A stretch of 64,000 bases of DNA from contig NW_027478439.1 in assembly GCF_051014685.1 (NCBI RefSeq), positions 620,001 to 684,000 of the forward strand, read 5' to 3'. Shown piece after piece: positions 40,310-55,960 of the stretch. The DNA comes from Ptiloglossa arizonensis (lineage: Eukaryota; Arthropoda; Insecta; Hymenoptera; Colletidae). The position numbers and the translations under genes were made by a program. The notes below the pieces were generated by a model. That model was not told the DNA's origin. It worked only from the letters and a program-made list of their open reading frames with translations, and did not search any database. How positions within the stretch are numbered: position 1 is the first letter of the stretch; the number at the start of each line of letters is the position of its first letter.

Positions 40310-43300
40310 GTATTTTTGCCCTAGGCCAATGTAGTTATTGGTTTCGAGGATCAGACTTGCGAAAATTTTGATGGTTTCTCAACCATTCCTTCACTTCAAA
40401 CTCCTATATCTCGCGAGCGGATTGAGGAAATCGAGAAATTCCTGCTGCATCTGAAAGTACAAACTCGCCCGATTACAACGGTATGTGTATTTTTCCCCTA
40501 GGGCGTTGTAGTTATTGGTTTCGTGTATCAGACTTGCGAAAATTTTGATGGTTTCTCAAGCATTCCTTAACTTCAAACTCCCATATCTCGCAAACGGATT
40601 GACGAACTCGTGAAATTCCTATTGCATCTGAAAGCAGAAACACGCCCGATTACAACGGTATGTGTATTTTTGCCCTAGGCCAATGTAGTTATTGGTTTCG
40701 AGTATCAGACTTGCGAAAATTTTGATGGTTTCTCAACCATTCCTTCACTTCAAACTCCTATATCTCGCGAACGGATTGACGAACTCGAGAAATTCCTGTC
40801 GCATCTGAAAGCAGAAACACGCCCGATTACAACGGTATGTGTATTTTTCCCCTAGGCCATTGTAGTTATTGGTTTCGAGTATCAGAATTGCGAAAATTTT
40901 GATGGTTTCCCTACCATTCCTTAACTTCAAACTCCCATACCTCGCGAACGGATTGACGATCTCGAGAAATTCCTGTTGCATCTGAAAGAAGTAACTCGCC
41001 CGATTACAACGGTATGTGTATTTTTCCCCTAGGCCATTGTAGTTATTGGTTTCGAGTATCAGAATTGTGAACATTTTGATGGTTTCTCAACCATTCCTTA
41101 ACTTCAAACTGCCATATCTCGCGAACGGATTGACGAACTCGAGAAATTCCTGTTGCATCTGAAAGTAGAAGCTCGCCCGATTGCAACGGTGTGTGAACTT
41201 TTCCCCTAGGCCATTCGGGTTATTGGTTTCGAGTATTAGACTTGTGAAAATTTTTATGGTTTCTCAACCATTCCTTCACTTCAAACTCCTATATCTCGCA
41301 AACGGATTGACGAACTCGAGAAATTCCTGTCGCATCTGAAAGCAGAAACACGCCCGATTACAACGGTATGTGTATTTTTCCCCTAGGCCATTGTAGTTAT
41401 TGGTTTCGAGTATCAGAATTGCGAAAATTTTGATGGTTTCCCTACCATTCCTTAACTTCAAACTCCCATACCTCGCGAACGGATTGACGATCTCGAGAAA
41501 TTCCTGTTGCATCTGAAAGAAGTAACTCGCCCGATTACAACGGTATGTGTATTTTTCCCCTAGGCCATTGTAGTTATTGGTTTCGAGTATCAGAATTGCG
41601 AAAATTTTGATGGTTTCTCAACCATTCCTTCACTTCAAACTCCTATATCTCGCGAACGGATTGACGAACTCGAGAAATTCCTGTCGCATCTGAAAGCAGA
41701 AACACGCCCGATTACAACGGTATGTGTATTTTTCCCCTAGGCCATTGTAGTTATTGGTTTCGAGTATCAGAATTGTGAACATTTTGATGGTTTCTCAACC
41801 ATTCCTTAACTTCAAACTGCCATATCTCGCGAACGGATTGACGAACTCGAGAAATTCCTGTTGCATCTGAAAGTAGAAGCTCGCCCGATTGCAACGGTGT
41901 GTGAACTTTTCCCCTAGGCCATTCGGGTTATTGGTTTCGAGTATTAGACTTGTGAAAATTTTTATGGTTTCTCAACCATTCCTTCACTTCAAACTCCTAT
42001 ATCTCGCAAACGGATTGGCGAACTCGAGAAATTCATTTTGCATCTGAAAGCAGAAACTCGCCCGATTACAACGGTATGTGTATTTTTGCCCTAGGCCATA
42101 GTAGTTATTGGTTTCGAGTATCCGACTTGCGAAAATTTTGATGGTCTCTCAAACATTCCTTCACTTCAAACTCCTATATCTCGCGAACGGATTGACGAAC
42201 TCGAGAAATTCCTGTCGCATCTGAAAGCAGAAACACGCCCGATTACAACGGTGTGTGTATTTTTGCCCTAGGCCAATGTAGTTATTGGTTTCGAGGATCA
42301 GACTTGCGAAAATTTTGATGGTTTCTCAACCATTCCTTCACTTCAAACTCCTATATCTCGCGAGCGGATTGGGGAAATCGAGAAATTCCTGCTGCATCTG
42401 AAAGTACAAACTCGCCCGATTACAACGGTATGTGTATTTTTCCCCTAGGGCGTTGTAGTTATTGGTTTCGTGTATCAGACTTGCGAAAATTTTGATGGTT
42501 TCTCAAGCATTCCTTAACTTCAAACTCCCATATCTCGCAAACGGATTGACGAACTCGTGAAATTCCTATTGCATCTGAAAGCAGAAACACGCCCGATTAC
42601 AACGGTATGTGTATTTTTGCCCTAGGCCAATGTAGTTATTGGTTTCGAGTATCAGACTTGCGAAAATTTTGATGGTTTCTCAACCATTCCTTCACTTCAA
42701 ACTCCTATATCTCGCGAACGGATTGACGAACTCGAGAAATTCCTGTCGCATCTGAAAGCAGAAACACGCCCGATTACAACGGTATGTGTATTTTTCCCCT
42801 AGGCCATTGTAGTTATTGGTTTCGAGTATCAGAATTGCGAAAATTTTGATGGTTTCCCTACCATTCCTTAACTTCAAACTCCCATACCTCGCGAACGGAT
42901 TGACGATCTCGAGAAATTCCTGTTGCATCTGAAAGAAGTAACTCGCCCGATTACAACGGTATGTGTATTTTTCCCCTAGGCCATTGTAGTTATTGGTTTC
43001 GAGTATCAGAATTGTGAACATTTTGATGGTTTCTCAACCATTCCTTAACTTCAAACTGCCATATCTCGCGAACGGATTGACGAACTCGAGAAATTCCTGT
43101 TGCATCTGAAAGTAGAAGCTCGCCCGATTGCAACGGTGTGCGAACTTTTCCCCTAGGCCATTCGGGTTATTGGTTTCGAGTATTAGACTTGTGAAAATTT
43201 TTATGGTTTCTCAACCATTCCTTCACTTCAAACTCCTATATCTCGCAAACGGATTGGCGAACTCGAGAAATTCCTTTTGCATCTGAAAGCAGAAACTCGC

Positions 43301-43500
43301 CCGATTACAACGGTATGTGTATTTTTGCCCTAGGCCATAGTAGTTATTGGTTTCGAGTATCCGACTTGCGAAAATTTTGATGGTCTCTCAAACATTCCTT
43401 CACTTCAAACTCCTATATCTCGCGAACGGATTGACGAACTCGAGAAATTCCTGTCGCATCTGAAAGCAGAAACACGCCCGATTACAACGGTATGTGTATT
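40310..43500 (+). repeat. 11-monomer (1947-bp) duplication
   Basis: Identical marker monomers lie 1947-1948 bp apart: CGAGGATCAGACTTGCG near 40345 and 42293, CTAGGGCGTTGTAG near 40498 and 42446, and a pair of monomers at 40745 and 42692. Within it, shorter blocks are also repeated (40835 and 41366, offset 531 bp). Confidence 0.85.
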
Positions 43501-46500
43501 TTTGCCCTAGGCCAATGTAGTTATTGGTTTCGAGTATCAGAATTGCGAACATTTTGATGTTTTATCAATCATTCCTTCACTTCAAACTCCTGTATCTCGC
43601 GAACGGATTGACGAACACGAGAAATTCCTGCTGCATCTGAATGTAGTAACTCGCCCGATTACAACGGTATGTGTATTTTTCCCCTAGGCCATCGTAGTTA
43701 TTGGTTTCGTGTATCAGACTTGCGAAAATTTTGATGGTCTCTCAAACATTCTTTCACTTCAAGCTCCTATATCTCGTGAACGGATTGACGAACTCGAGAA
43801 ATTCCTGTTGCATCTGAAAGTAGAAGCTCGCCCGATTGCAACGGTGGGTGAACTTTTCCCCTAGGCCATTCGAGTTACTGGTTTCGAGTGCCAGACTTGC
43901 GAAAATTTTTATGGTTTCTCAACCATTCCTTAACTTCCAACTCCCATATCTCGCAAACGGATTGACGAACTCGAGAAATTCCTGTTGCATCTGAAAACAG
44001 AAACTCGCCCGATTACAACGGTATGTGTATTTTTGCCCCAGGCCATAGTAGTTATTGGTTTCGAGTATCAGAATTGCGAAAATTTTGATGGTTTCCCTAC
44101 CATTCCTTAACTTCAAACTCCCATACCTCGCGAACGGATTGACGATCTCGAGAAATTCCTGTTGCATCTGAAAGAAGAAACTCGCCCGATTACAACAGTA
44201 TGTTTATTTTTGCCCTAGGCCATAGTAGTTATTGGTTTCGAGTATCAGACTTGCGAAAATTTTGATGGTTTCTCAAGCATTCCTTAACTTCAAACTCCCA
44301 TATATCGCAAACGGATTGACGAACTCGTGAAATTCCTGTTGCATCTGAAAGCAGAAAGACGCCCGATTACAACGGTATGTGTATTTTTGCCCTAGGCCAA
44401 TGTAGTTATTGGTTTCGAGTATCAGACTTGCGAAAATTTTGATGGTTTCTCAACCATTCCTTCACTTCAAACTCCTATATCTCGCGAACGGATTGAGGAA
44501 ATCGAGAAATTCCTGTTGCATCTGAAAGAAGAAACTCGCCCGATTACAACGGTGTGTGTATTTTTCCCCTAGGCCATTGTAGTTATTGGTTTCGAGTATC
44601 AGAATTGCGAAAATTTTGATGGTTTCCCTACCATTCCTTAACTTCAAACTCCCATACCTCGCGAACGGATTGACGATCTCGAGAAATTCCTGTTGCATCT
44701 GAAAGAAGAAACTCGCCCGATTACAACGGTATGTGTATTTTTCCCCTAGGCCATTGTAGTTATTGGTTTCGAGTATCAGAATTGCGAACATTTTGATGGT
44801 TTCTCAACCATTCCTTAACTTCAAACTACCATATCTCGCGAACGGATTGACGAACTCGAGAAATTCCTGTTGCATCTGAAAGTAGAAGCTCGCCCGATTG
44901 CAACGGTGTGTGAACTTTTCCCCTAGGCCATTCGAGTTATTGGTTTCGAGTATTAGACTTGTGAAAATTTTTATGGTTTCTCAACCATTCCTTCACTTCA
45001 AACTCCTATATCTCGCAAACGGATTGGCGAACTCGAGAAATTCCTTTTGCATCTGAAAGCAGAAACTCGCCCGATTACAAAGGTATGTGTATTTTTGCCC
45101 TAGGCCATAGTAGTTATTTGTTTCGAGTATCAGAATTGCGAAAATTTTGATGGTTTCTCAACCATTCTTTAACTTCAAACTCCCATATCTCGCAAACGGA
45201 TTGACGAACTCGAGAAATTCCTGTTGCATCTGAAAACAGAAGCTCGCCCGATTACAACGGTGGGTGAACTTTTCCCCTAGGCCATTCGAGTTATTGGTTT
45301 CGAGTATCAGAATTGCGAACATTTTGATGTTTTATCAATCATTCCTTCACTTCAAACTCCTGTATCTCGCGAACGGATTGACGAACTCGAGAAATTCCTG
45401 CTGCATCTGAATGTAGTTACTCGCCCGATTACAACGGTATGTGTATTTTTCCCCTAGGCCATTCGAGTTATTGGTTTCGAGTATTAGACTTGTGAAAATT
45501 TTTATGGTTTCTCAACCATTCCTTAATTTCAAACTCCCAAATCTCGCGAACGGACGGACGAACTCGAGAAATTCCTGTTGCATCTGAAAGTAGAAACTCG
45601 CCCGATTACAACGGTATGTGTATTTTTGCCCTAGGCCTATGTAGTTATTGGTTTCGTGTATCAGACTTGCGAAAATTTTGATGGTCTCTCAAACATTCTT
45701 TCACTTCAAACCCCTATATCTCGCGAACGGATTGAGGAAATCGAGAAATTCCTGCTGCATCTGAAAGTAGAAACTCGCCCGATTACAAAGCTATGTTTAT
45801 TTTTGCCCTAGGCCAATGTAGTTATTGGTTTCGAGTATCAGACTTGCGAAAATTTTGATGGTTTCTCTACCATTCCTTAACTACAAACTCCCATATCTCG
45901 CGAACGGTTTGACGCACTCGAGAAACTCCTGTTGCATCTGAAAGAAGAAACTCGCCCGATTACAACGGTGTGTGTATTTTCGCCCTAGGCCGTAGTAGTT
46001 ATTGGTTTCGAGTATCAGAATTGCGAACATTTTGAAGGTTTCTCAACCATTCCTTAACTTCAAACTACCATATCTCGCGAACGGATTGACGAACTCGAGA
46101 AATTCCTGTTGCGTCTGAAAGTAGAAGCTCGCCCGATTACAACGGTATGTGTATTCTTCCCCTAGGCCATTGTGGTTATTGGTTTCGAGTATCAGACTTG
46201 CGATAATTTTGATGGTCTCTCAACAATTCCTTAACTTCAAACTCCCATATCCGGCAAACGGATTGACGAACTCGAGAAATTCCTGTTGCATCTGAAAGTA
46301 GAAACTCGCCCGATTGCAATGGTGTGTGAACTTTTCACCTAGGCCATTCGAGTTATTGGTTTCGAGTATCAGATTTGCGAAAATTTTGATGGTTTCTCAA
46401 CCATTACTTAATTTCGAACTCCCATATCTCGCGAACGGATTGAGGAAATCGAGAAATTCCTGCTGCATCTGAAAGTAGAAACTCGCCCGATTACAAAGCT

Positions 46501-48829
46501 AAGCTTATTTTTGCCCTAGGCCAATGTAGTTATTGGTTTCGAGTACCAGAATTGCGAAAATTTTGATGGTTTCTCAACCATTCCTTAACTTCAAACTCCC
46601 ATATCTCGAAACGGATTGACGAACTCTAGAAACTCCTGTTGCATCTGAAAACAGAAACTCGCCCGATTACAACGGTATGTGTACTTTTCCCCTAGGCCAT
46701 TCTAGTTATTCGTTTCAAGCATCAGAATTGCGAAAACCTGTATGGTTCCTCAAACATTGCTTAAATCCAAACTCCCATATCTTGCGAGCGGATTAATGAA
46801 TGCGAGAAATTCCTGTTGCATCTGAAAGCAGAAACTCGCCCGATTACAACGGTATGTGTATTTTTGCCCTAGGCCAATGTAGTTATTGATTTCGACTATC
46901 AGACTTGCGAAAATTTTGATGGTCTCTCAAACATTCCGTCACTTCAAACTCCTATATCTCGCGAACGGATAGAGGCAATCGAGAAATTCCTGTTGCATCT
47001 GAAAGAAGAAACTCGCCCGATTACAACGGTATGTGTATTTTTCCCCTAGGCCATTCGACTTATTGGTTTCGAGTATTAGACTTGTGAAAATTTTTATGGT
47101 TTCTCAACCATTCCTTCACTTCAAACTCCTATATCTCGCGAACTGATTGAGAAAATCGAGAAATTCCTGCTGCATCTGAAAGTAGAAGCTCGCCCGATTA
47201 CAACGGCATGTGTATTTTTCCCCTAGGCCATTGTAGTTATTGGTTTCGAGTATCAGAATTGCGAACATTTTGATGGTTGCTCAACCATTCCTTAACTTCA
47301 AACTACCATATCTCGCGAACGGATTGACGAACTCGAGAAATTCCTGTTGCATCTGAAAGTAGAAGATCGCCCGATTGCAACGGTGTGTGAACTTTTCCCC
47401 TAGGCCACTCGAGTTATAGGTTTCGAGTATTAGACTTGTGAAAATTTTTATGGTTTCTCAACCATTCCTTCACTTCAAACTCCTATATCTCGCAAAAGGA
47501 TTGGCGAACTCGAGAAATTCCTTTTGCACCTGAAAGCAGAAACTCGCCCGATTACAACGGTATGTGTATTTTTCCCCTAGGCCATTGTAGTTATTGGTTT
47601 CGGGTATCAGACATGCGAAAATTTTGATGGTTTCTCAACCATTCTTTAACTTCAAACTCCCATATCTCGCAAACGGATTGACGAACTCGAGAAATTCCTG
47701 TTGCATCTGAAAGAAGAAACTCGCCCGATTACAACGGTATGTGTATTTTTCCCCTAGGCCATTGTAGTTATTGGTTTCGAGTATCAGACTTGCGAAAATT
47801 TTGATGGTTTCTCAACCATTCTTTAATTTCAAACTCCCATATCTCGCAAACGCATTGACGAACTCGAGAAATTCCTGTTGCATCTGAAAACAGAAACTCG
47901 CCCGATTACAACGGTATGTGTATTTTAGCCCTAGGCCATAGTAGTTATTGGTTTAGAGTATCCGACTTGCGAAAATTTTGATGGTCTCTCAAACATTCCT
48001 TCACTTCAAACTCCTATATCTCGCGAACGGTTTGACGAACTCGGGAAATTCCTGTTGCATCTGAAAGCAGAAACACGCCCGATTACAACGGTATGTGTAT
48101 TTTCCCACTAGGCCATTGTAGTTATTGGTTTCGAGTATCAGAATTGCGAACATTTTGATGGTTTCTCAACCATTCCTTAACTTCAAACCACCATATCTCG
48201 CGAACGGATTGACGAACTCGAGAAATTCCTGTTGCATCTGAAAGTAGAAGCTCGCCCGATTGCAACGGTGTGTGAACTTTTCCCCTAGGCCATTCGAGTT
48301 ACTGGTTTCGAGTGCCAGACTTGCGAAAATTTTGATGGTTCCTCAACCATTCCTTAATTTCCAACTCCCATATCTCGCAAACGGATTGACGAACTCGAGA
48401 AATTCCTGTTGCATCTGAAAACAGAAACTCGCCCGATTACAACGGTATGTGTATTTTTGCCCTAGGCCATAGTAGTTATTGGCTTCGAGTATCAGAATTG
48501 CGAAAATTTTGATGGTTTCCCTACCATTCCTTAACTTCAAACTCCCATACCTCGCGAACGGATTGACGATCTCGAGAAATTCCTGTTGCATCTGAAAGAA
48601 GAAACTCGCCCGATTAAAACAGTATGTTTATTTTTGCCCTAGGCCATAGTAGTTATTGGTTTCGAGTATCAGACTTGCGAAAATTTTGATGGTTTCTCAA
48701 GCATTCCTTAACTTCAAACTCCCATATCTCGCGAACGGATTGACGATCTCGAGAAATTCCTGTTGCATCTGAAAGAAGAAACTCGCCCGATTACAACGGT
48801 ATGTGTATTTTTCCCCTAGGCCATTGTAG

Positions 48830-51290
48830 TTATTGGTTTCGAGTATCAGAATTGCGAACATTTTGATGGTTTCTCAACCATTCCTTAAATTCAAACTACC
48901 ATATCTCGCGAACGGATTGACGAACTCGAGAAATTCCTGTTGCATCTGAAAGTAGAAGCTCGCCCGATTGCAACGGTGTGTGAACTTTTCCCCTAGGCCA
49001 TTCGAGTTATTGGTTTCGAGTATTAGACTTGTGAAAATTTTTATGGTTTCTCAACCATTCCTTCACTTCAAACTCCTATATCTCGCAAACGGATTGGCGA
49101 ACTCGAGAAATTCCTTTTGCATCTGAAAGCAGAAACTCGCCCGATTACAAAGGTATGTGTATTTTTGCCCTAGGCCATAGTAGTTATTTGTTTCGAGTAT
49201 CAGAATTGCGAAAATTTTGATGGTTTCTCAACCATTCTTTAACTTCAAACTCCCATATCTCGCAAACGGATTGACGAACTCGAGAAATTCCTGTTGCATC
49301 TGAAAACAGAAGCTCGCCCGATTACAACGGTATGTGTATTTTTGCCCTAGGCCATAGTAGTTATTGGTTTCGAGTATCCGACTTGCGAAAATTTTGATGG
49401 TCTCTCAAACATTCCTTCACTTCAAACTCCTATATCTCGCGAACGGATTGACGAACTCGAGAAATTCCTGTCGCAACTGAAAGCAGAAACACGCGCGATT
49501 ACAACGGTATGTGTATTTTTGCCCTAGGCCAATGTAGTTATTGGTTTCGAGTATCAGACTTGCGAAAATTTTGATGGTTTCTCAACCATTCCTTCACTTC
49601 AAACTCCTATATCTCGCGAGCGGATTGAGGAAATCGAGAAATTCCTGTTGCATCTGAAAGTACAAACTCGCCCGATTACAACGGTATGTGTATTTTTCCC
49701 CTAGGGCTTTGTAGTTATTGGTTTCGTGTATCAGACTTGCGAAAATTTTGATGGTTTCTCAACCATTCCTTAACTTCAAACTCCCATATCTCGCAAACGG
49801 ATTGACGAACTCGAGAAACTCCTGTTGCATCTGAAAACAGAAACTCGCCCGATTACAACGGTATGTGTACTTTTCCCCTAGGCCATTCTAGTTATTCGTT
49901 TCAAGCATCAGAATTGCGAAAACCTGTATGGTTCCTCAAACATTGCTTAAATCCAAACTCCCATATCTTGCGAGCGGATTAATGAATGCGAGAAATTCCT
50001 GTTGCATCTGAAAGCAGAAACTCGCCCGATTACAACGGTATGTGTATTTTTCCCCTAGGCCATTGTAGTTATTGGTTTCGAGTATCAGAATTGCGAACAT
50101 TTTGATGGTTTCTCAACCATTCCTTAAATTCAAACTACCATATCTCGCGAACAGATTGACGAACTCGAGAAATTCCTGTTGCATCTGAAAGTAGAAGCTC
50201 GCCCGATTGCAACGGTGTGTGAACTTTTCCCCTAGGCCATTCGAGTTATTGGTTTCGAGTATTAGACTTGTGAAAATTTTTATGGTTTCTCAACCATTCC
50301 TTCACTTCAAACTCCTATATCTCGCAAACGGATTGGCGAACTCGAGAAATTCCTTTTGCATCTGAAAGCAGAAACTCGCCCGATTACAAAGGTATGTGTA
50401 TTTTTGCCCTAGGCCATAGTAGTTATTTGTTTCGAGTATCAGAATTGCGAAAATTTTGATGGTTTCTCAACCATTCTTTAACTTCAAACTCCCATATCTC
50501 GCAAACGGATTGACGAACTCGAGAAATTCCTGTTGCATCTGAAAACAGAAGCTCGCCCGATTACAACGGTATGTGTATTTTTGCCCTAGGCCATAGTAGT
50601 TATTGGTTTCGAGTATCCGACTTGCGAAAATTTTGATGGTCTCTCAAACATTCCTTCACTTCAAACTCCTATATCTCGCGAACGGATTGACGAACTCGAG
50701 AAATTCCTGTCGCAACTGAAAGCAGAAACACGCGCGATTACAACGGTATGTGTATTTTTGCCCTAGGCCAATGTAGTTATTGGTTTCGAGTATCAGACTT
50801 GCGAAAATTTTGATGGTTTCTCAACCATTCCTTCACTTCAAACTCCTATATCTCGCGAGCGGATTGAGGAAATCGAGAAATTCCTGTTGCATCTGAAAGT
50901 ACAAACTCGCCCGATTACAACGGTATGTGTATTTTTCCCCTAGGGCTTTGTAGTTATTGGTTTCGTGTATCAGACTTGCGAAAATTTTGATGGTTTCTCA
51001 ACCATTCCTTAACTTCAAACTCCCATATCTCGCAAACGGATTGACGAACTCGAGAAACTCCTGTTGCATCTGAAAACAGAAACTCGCCCGATTACAACGG
51101 TATGTGTACTTTTCCCCTAGGCCATTCTAGTTATTCGTTTCAAGCATCAGAATTGCGAAAACCTGTATGGTTCCTCAAACATTGCTTAAATCCAAACTCC
51201 CATATCTTGCGAGCGGATTAATGAATGCGAGAAATTCCTGTTGCATCTGAAAGCAGAAACTCGCCCGATTACAACGGTATGTGTATTTTT
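48830..51290 (+). repeat. Second 7-monomer duplication
   Basis: A block containing a TTATTTGTTTCGAG variant (49186 and 50425), the rare AACACGCGCGATTAC variant (about 49487 and 50726) and a class C monomer (about 49890 and 51129) is repeated at 1239 bp. The two copies are nearly identical, so this is a recent event outside the main 7-mer domain and of different monomer composition. Confidence 0.85.
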
Positions 51291-53199
51291 CCCCTAGGCC
51301 ATTGTAGTTATTGGTTTCGAGTATCAGAATTGCGAAAATTTTGATGGTTTCCCTACCATTCCTTAACTTCAAACTCCCATACCTCGCGAACGGATTGACG
51401 ATCTCGAGAAATTCCTGTTGCATCTGAAAGAAGAAACTCGCCCGATTACAATGGTATGTGTATTTTTCCCCTAGGCCATTGTAGTTATTGGTTTCGAGTG
51501 TCAGACTTGCGAAAATTTTGATGGTTTCTCAAGCATTCCTTAACTTCAAACTCCCATATCTCGCAAACGGATTGACGAACTCGTGAAATTCCTATTGCAT
51601 CTGAAAGGAGAAACCCGCCCGATTACAACGGTATGTGTATTTTTGCCCTAGGCCAATGTAGTTATTGGTTTCGAGTATCAGACTTGCGAAAATTTTGATG
51701 GTTTCTCAACCATTCCTTCACTTCAAACTCCTATATTTCGCGAACGGATTGAGGAAATCGAGAAATTCCTGTTGCATCTGAAAGAAGAAACTCGCCCGAT
51801 TACAACGGTATGTGTATTTTTCCCCTAGGCCATTGTAGTTATTGGTTTCGAGTATCAGAATTGCGAAAATTTTGATGGTTTCCCTACCATTCCTTAACTT
51901 CAAAGTCCCATACCTCGCGAACGGATTGACGATCTCGAGAAATTCCTGTTGCATCTGAAAGAAGAAACTCGCCCGATTACAATGGTATGTGTATTTTTCC
52001 CCTAGGCCATTCGACTTATTGGTTTCGAGTATTAGACTTGTGAAAATTTTTATGGTTTCTCAACCATTCCTTCACTTCAAACTCCTATATCTCGCGAACT
52101 GATTGAGAAAATCGAGAAATTCCTGCTGCATCTGAAAGTAGAAGCTCGCCCGATTACAACGGCATGTGTATTTTTCCCCTAGGCCATTGTAGTTATTGGT
52201 TTCGAGTATCAGAATTGCGAACATTTTGATGGTTGCTCAACCATTCCTTAACTTCAAACTACCATATCTCGCGAACGGATTGACGAACTCGAGAAATTCC
52301 TGTTGCATCTGAAAGTAGAAGCTCGCCCGATTGCAACGGTGTGTGAACTTTTCCCCTAGGCCATTCGAGTTATTGGTTTCGAGTATCAGATTTGCGAAAA
52401 TTTTGATGGTTTCTCAACCATTACTTAATTTCGAACTCCCATATCTCGCGAACGGATTGAGGAAATCGAGAAATTCCTGCTGCATCTGAAAGTAGAAACT
52501 CGCCCGATTACAAAGCTATGTTTGTTTTTGCCCTAGGCCAATGTAGTTATTGGTTTCGAGTATCAGACTTGCGAAAATTTTTGTGGTTTCTCAACCAATC
52601 CTTCACTTCAAACTCCTATATCTCGCGAACGGATTGAGGAAATCGAGAAATTCCTGTTGCATCTGAAAGAAGAAACTCGCCCGATTACAACGATATGTGT
52701 ATTTTTCCACTAGGCCATTGTAGTTATTGGATTCGAGTATCAGAATTGCGAAAATTTTGATGGTTTCTCAACCATACCTTAACTTCAAACTCCCATATCT
52801 CGCAAACGGATTGACGAACTCGAGAAATTCCTGTTTCATCTGAAAGTAGAAGCTCGCCCGATTGCAACGGTGTGTGAACTTTTCCCCTAGGCCATTCGAG
52901 TTATTGGTTTCGAGTATTAGACTTGTGAAAATTTTTATGGTTTCTCAACCATTCCTTAACTTCAAACTACCATATCTCGCGAGCGGATTGAGGAAATCGA
53001 GAAATTCCTGCTGCATGTGAAATTAGAAGCTCGCCCGATTACAACGGTATGTGTTTTTCTCCCCTAGGGCATTGTAGTTATTGGTTTCGAGAATCAGACT
53101 TGCGAAAATTTTGATGGTTTCTCAACCATTCCTTAACTTCAAACTCCCATATCTCGCAAACGGATTGACGAAATCGAGAAATTCCTGTTGCATCTGAAA

Positions 53200-55960
53200 A
53201 CAGATACTCGCCCGATTACAACGGTATGTGTACTCTTACCCTAGGCCATTCTAGTTATTCCTTTCAAGCATCAGAATTGCGAAAACCTGTATGGTTCCTC
53301 AAACATTGCTTAAATCCAAACTCCCATATCTTGCGAGCGTATTAATGAATGCGAGAAATTCCTGTTGCATCTGAAAGTAGAAACTCGCCCGATTACAACG
53401 GTATGTGTATTTTTCCCCTAGGTCATTGTGATTATTGGTTTCGAGTATCAGACTTGCGATAATTTTGATGGTTTCTCAACAATTCCTTAACTTCAAACTC
53501 CCATATCTGGCAAACGGATTGACGAACTCGAGAAATTCCTGTTGCATCTGAAAGTAGAGACTCGCCCGATTGCAATGGTGTGTGAACTTTCCACCAAGGC
53601 CATTCGAGTTATTGGTTTCGAGTATCAGATTTGCGAAAGTTTGGATGGTTTCTCAACCATTACTTAATTTCGAACTCCCATATCTCGCGAACGGTTAGAC
53701 GAACTCGAGAAACTCCTGTTGCATCTGGAAGTAGAAACTCGTCCGATTACAATGGTGTGTGTACTTTTCCCCTAGGCCATTGTAGTTATTGGTTTCGAGT
53801 ATTAGACTTGCGAAAATTTTGATGGTTTCTCAACCATTCCTTAACTTCAAACTCCCATATCTCCCAAACGGATTGACGAAATCGAGAAATTCCTGTTGCA
53901 TCTGAAAACAGATACTCGCCCGATTACAACGGTATGTGTACTCTTACCCTAGGCCATTCTAGTTATTCGTTTCAAGCATCAGAATTGCGAAAACCTGTAT
54001 GGTTCCTCAAACGTTGCTTAAATCCAAACTCCCATATCTTGCGAGCGGATTAATGAGTGCGAGAAATTCCTGTTGCATCTGAAAGCAGAAACTCGCCCGA
54101 TTACAACGGTATGTGTATTTTTGCCCTAGGCCAATGTAGTTATTGGTTTCGAGTGTCAGACTTGCGAAAATTTTTATGGTCTCTCAAACATTCGTTCACT
54201 TCAAACTCCTATATCTCGCAAACGGATTGACGAACTCGAGAAATTCCTGTTGCATCTGAAAGTAGAGACTCGCCCGATTGCAATGGTGTGTGAACTTTCC
54301 ACCTAGGCCACTCGAGTTATTGGTTTCGAGTATCAGATTTGCGAAAATTTGGATGGTTTCTCAACCATTACTTAATTTCGAACTCCCATATCTCGCGAAC
54401 GGATAGACGAACTCGAGAAACTCCTGTTGCATCTGAAAGCAGAATGTCGCCCGATTACAACGGTATGTGTATCTTTGACCTAGGCCATAGTAGTTATTAG
54501 TCTCGAGTATCAGACTTGCGAAAATTTTGATGGTTCCTCAACCATTCCTTAACTTCGAAGTCCCATGTCTCGCGAACGGAATGACTAACTCGAGAAATTC
54601 CAGCTGCATCTGAAAGTAGAAACTCGCCCGATTTCAATGGTGTGTGTATTTTTGCCCTAGGCCAATGTAGTTATTGGTTTCGAGTATCAGACTTGCGAAA
54701 ATTTTGATGGTTTCTCAACCATTCCTTCACTTCAAACTCCTATATCTCGCGAACGGATTGAGAAAATCGAGAAATTCCTGTTGCATCTGAAAGTAGAAAC
54801 TCGCCCGATTACAACGGTATGTGTATTTTCCCCCTAGGCCATTGTAGTTATTGGTTTCGAGTATTAGACTTGCGATAATTTTGATGGTTTCTCAACCATT
54901 CCTTAACTTCAAACTGCCATATCTCGCGAACGGGTTGACGAACTCGAGAAATTCCTGTTGCATCTGAAAGTAGAAGCTCGCCCGATTGCAACGGTGTGTG
55001 AACTTTTCCCGTAGGCGATTCGAGTTATTGGTTTCGAGTATTAGACTTGTGAAAATTTTTATGGTTTCTCATCCATTCCTTCACTTCAAACTCCTATATC
55101 TCGCGAACGGATTGAGGAAATCGAGAAATTCCTGCTGCATATGAAAACAGAAACTCGCCCGATTACAACGGTCTGTGTATTTTTGCCCTAGGCCAATGTA
55201 TAATAGTTATTGGTTTCGAGTATCAGACTTGCGAAAATTTTGATGGTTTCTCAACCGTTCCTTCACTTCAAACTCCTATATCTCGCGAACGGATTGAGGA
55301 AATCGAGAAATTCCTGCTGCATCTGAAAGTAGAAACTCGCCCGATTACAACGGTATGTGTATTTTTCCCCTAGGTCATTGTGGTTATTGGTTTCGAGTAT
55401 CAGACTTGCGATAATTTTGATGGTTTCTCAACAATTCCTTAACTTCAAACTCCCATATCTGGCAAACGGATTGACGAACTCGAGAAATTCCTGTTGCATC
55501 TGAAAGTAGAGACTCGCCCGATTGCAATGGTTTGTGAACTTTCCACCTAGGCCACTCGAGTTATTGGTTTCGAGTATCAGATTTTCGAAAATTTGGATGG
55601 TTTCTCAACCATTACTTAATTTCGAACTCCCATATCTCGCGAACGGATAGACGAACTCGAGAAACTCCTGTTGCATCTGAAAGCAGAATGTCGCCCGATT
55701 ACAACGGTATGTGTATCTTTGCCCTAGGCCATAGTAGTTATTGGTCTCGAGTATCAGACTTGCGAAAATTTTGATGGTTCCTCAACCATTCCTTAACTTC
55801 GAAGTCCCATGTCTCGCGAACGGAATGACTAACTCGAGAAATTCCAGCTGCATCCGAAAGTAGAAACTAGCCCGATTTCAATGGTGTGTGTATTTTTGCC
55901 CTAGGCCAATGTAGTTATTGGTTTCGAGTATCAGACTTGCGAAAATTTTGATGGTTTCTC
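53200..55960 (+). repeat. Third 7-monomer duplication with a 5-base insertion
   Basis: The GGCCACTCGAGTTATTGG variant occurs near 54306 and 55551, 1245 bp apart instead of 1239. The excess includes an extra TAATA in the monomer at about 55199-55205. Class C monomers (about 53260 and 53970) and class-D-like monomers (about 54560 and 55800) belong to this block. Confidence 0.75.
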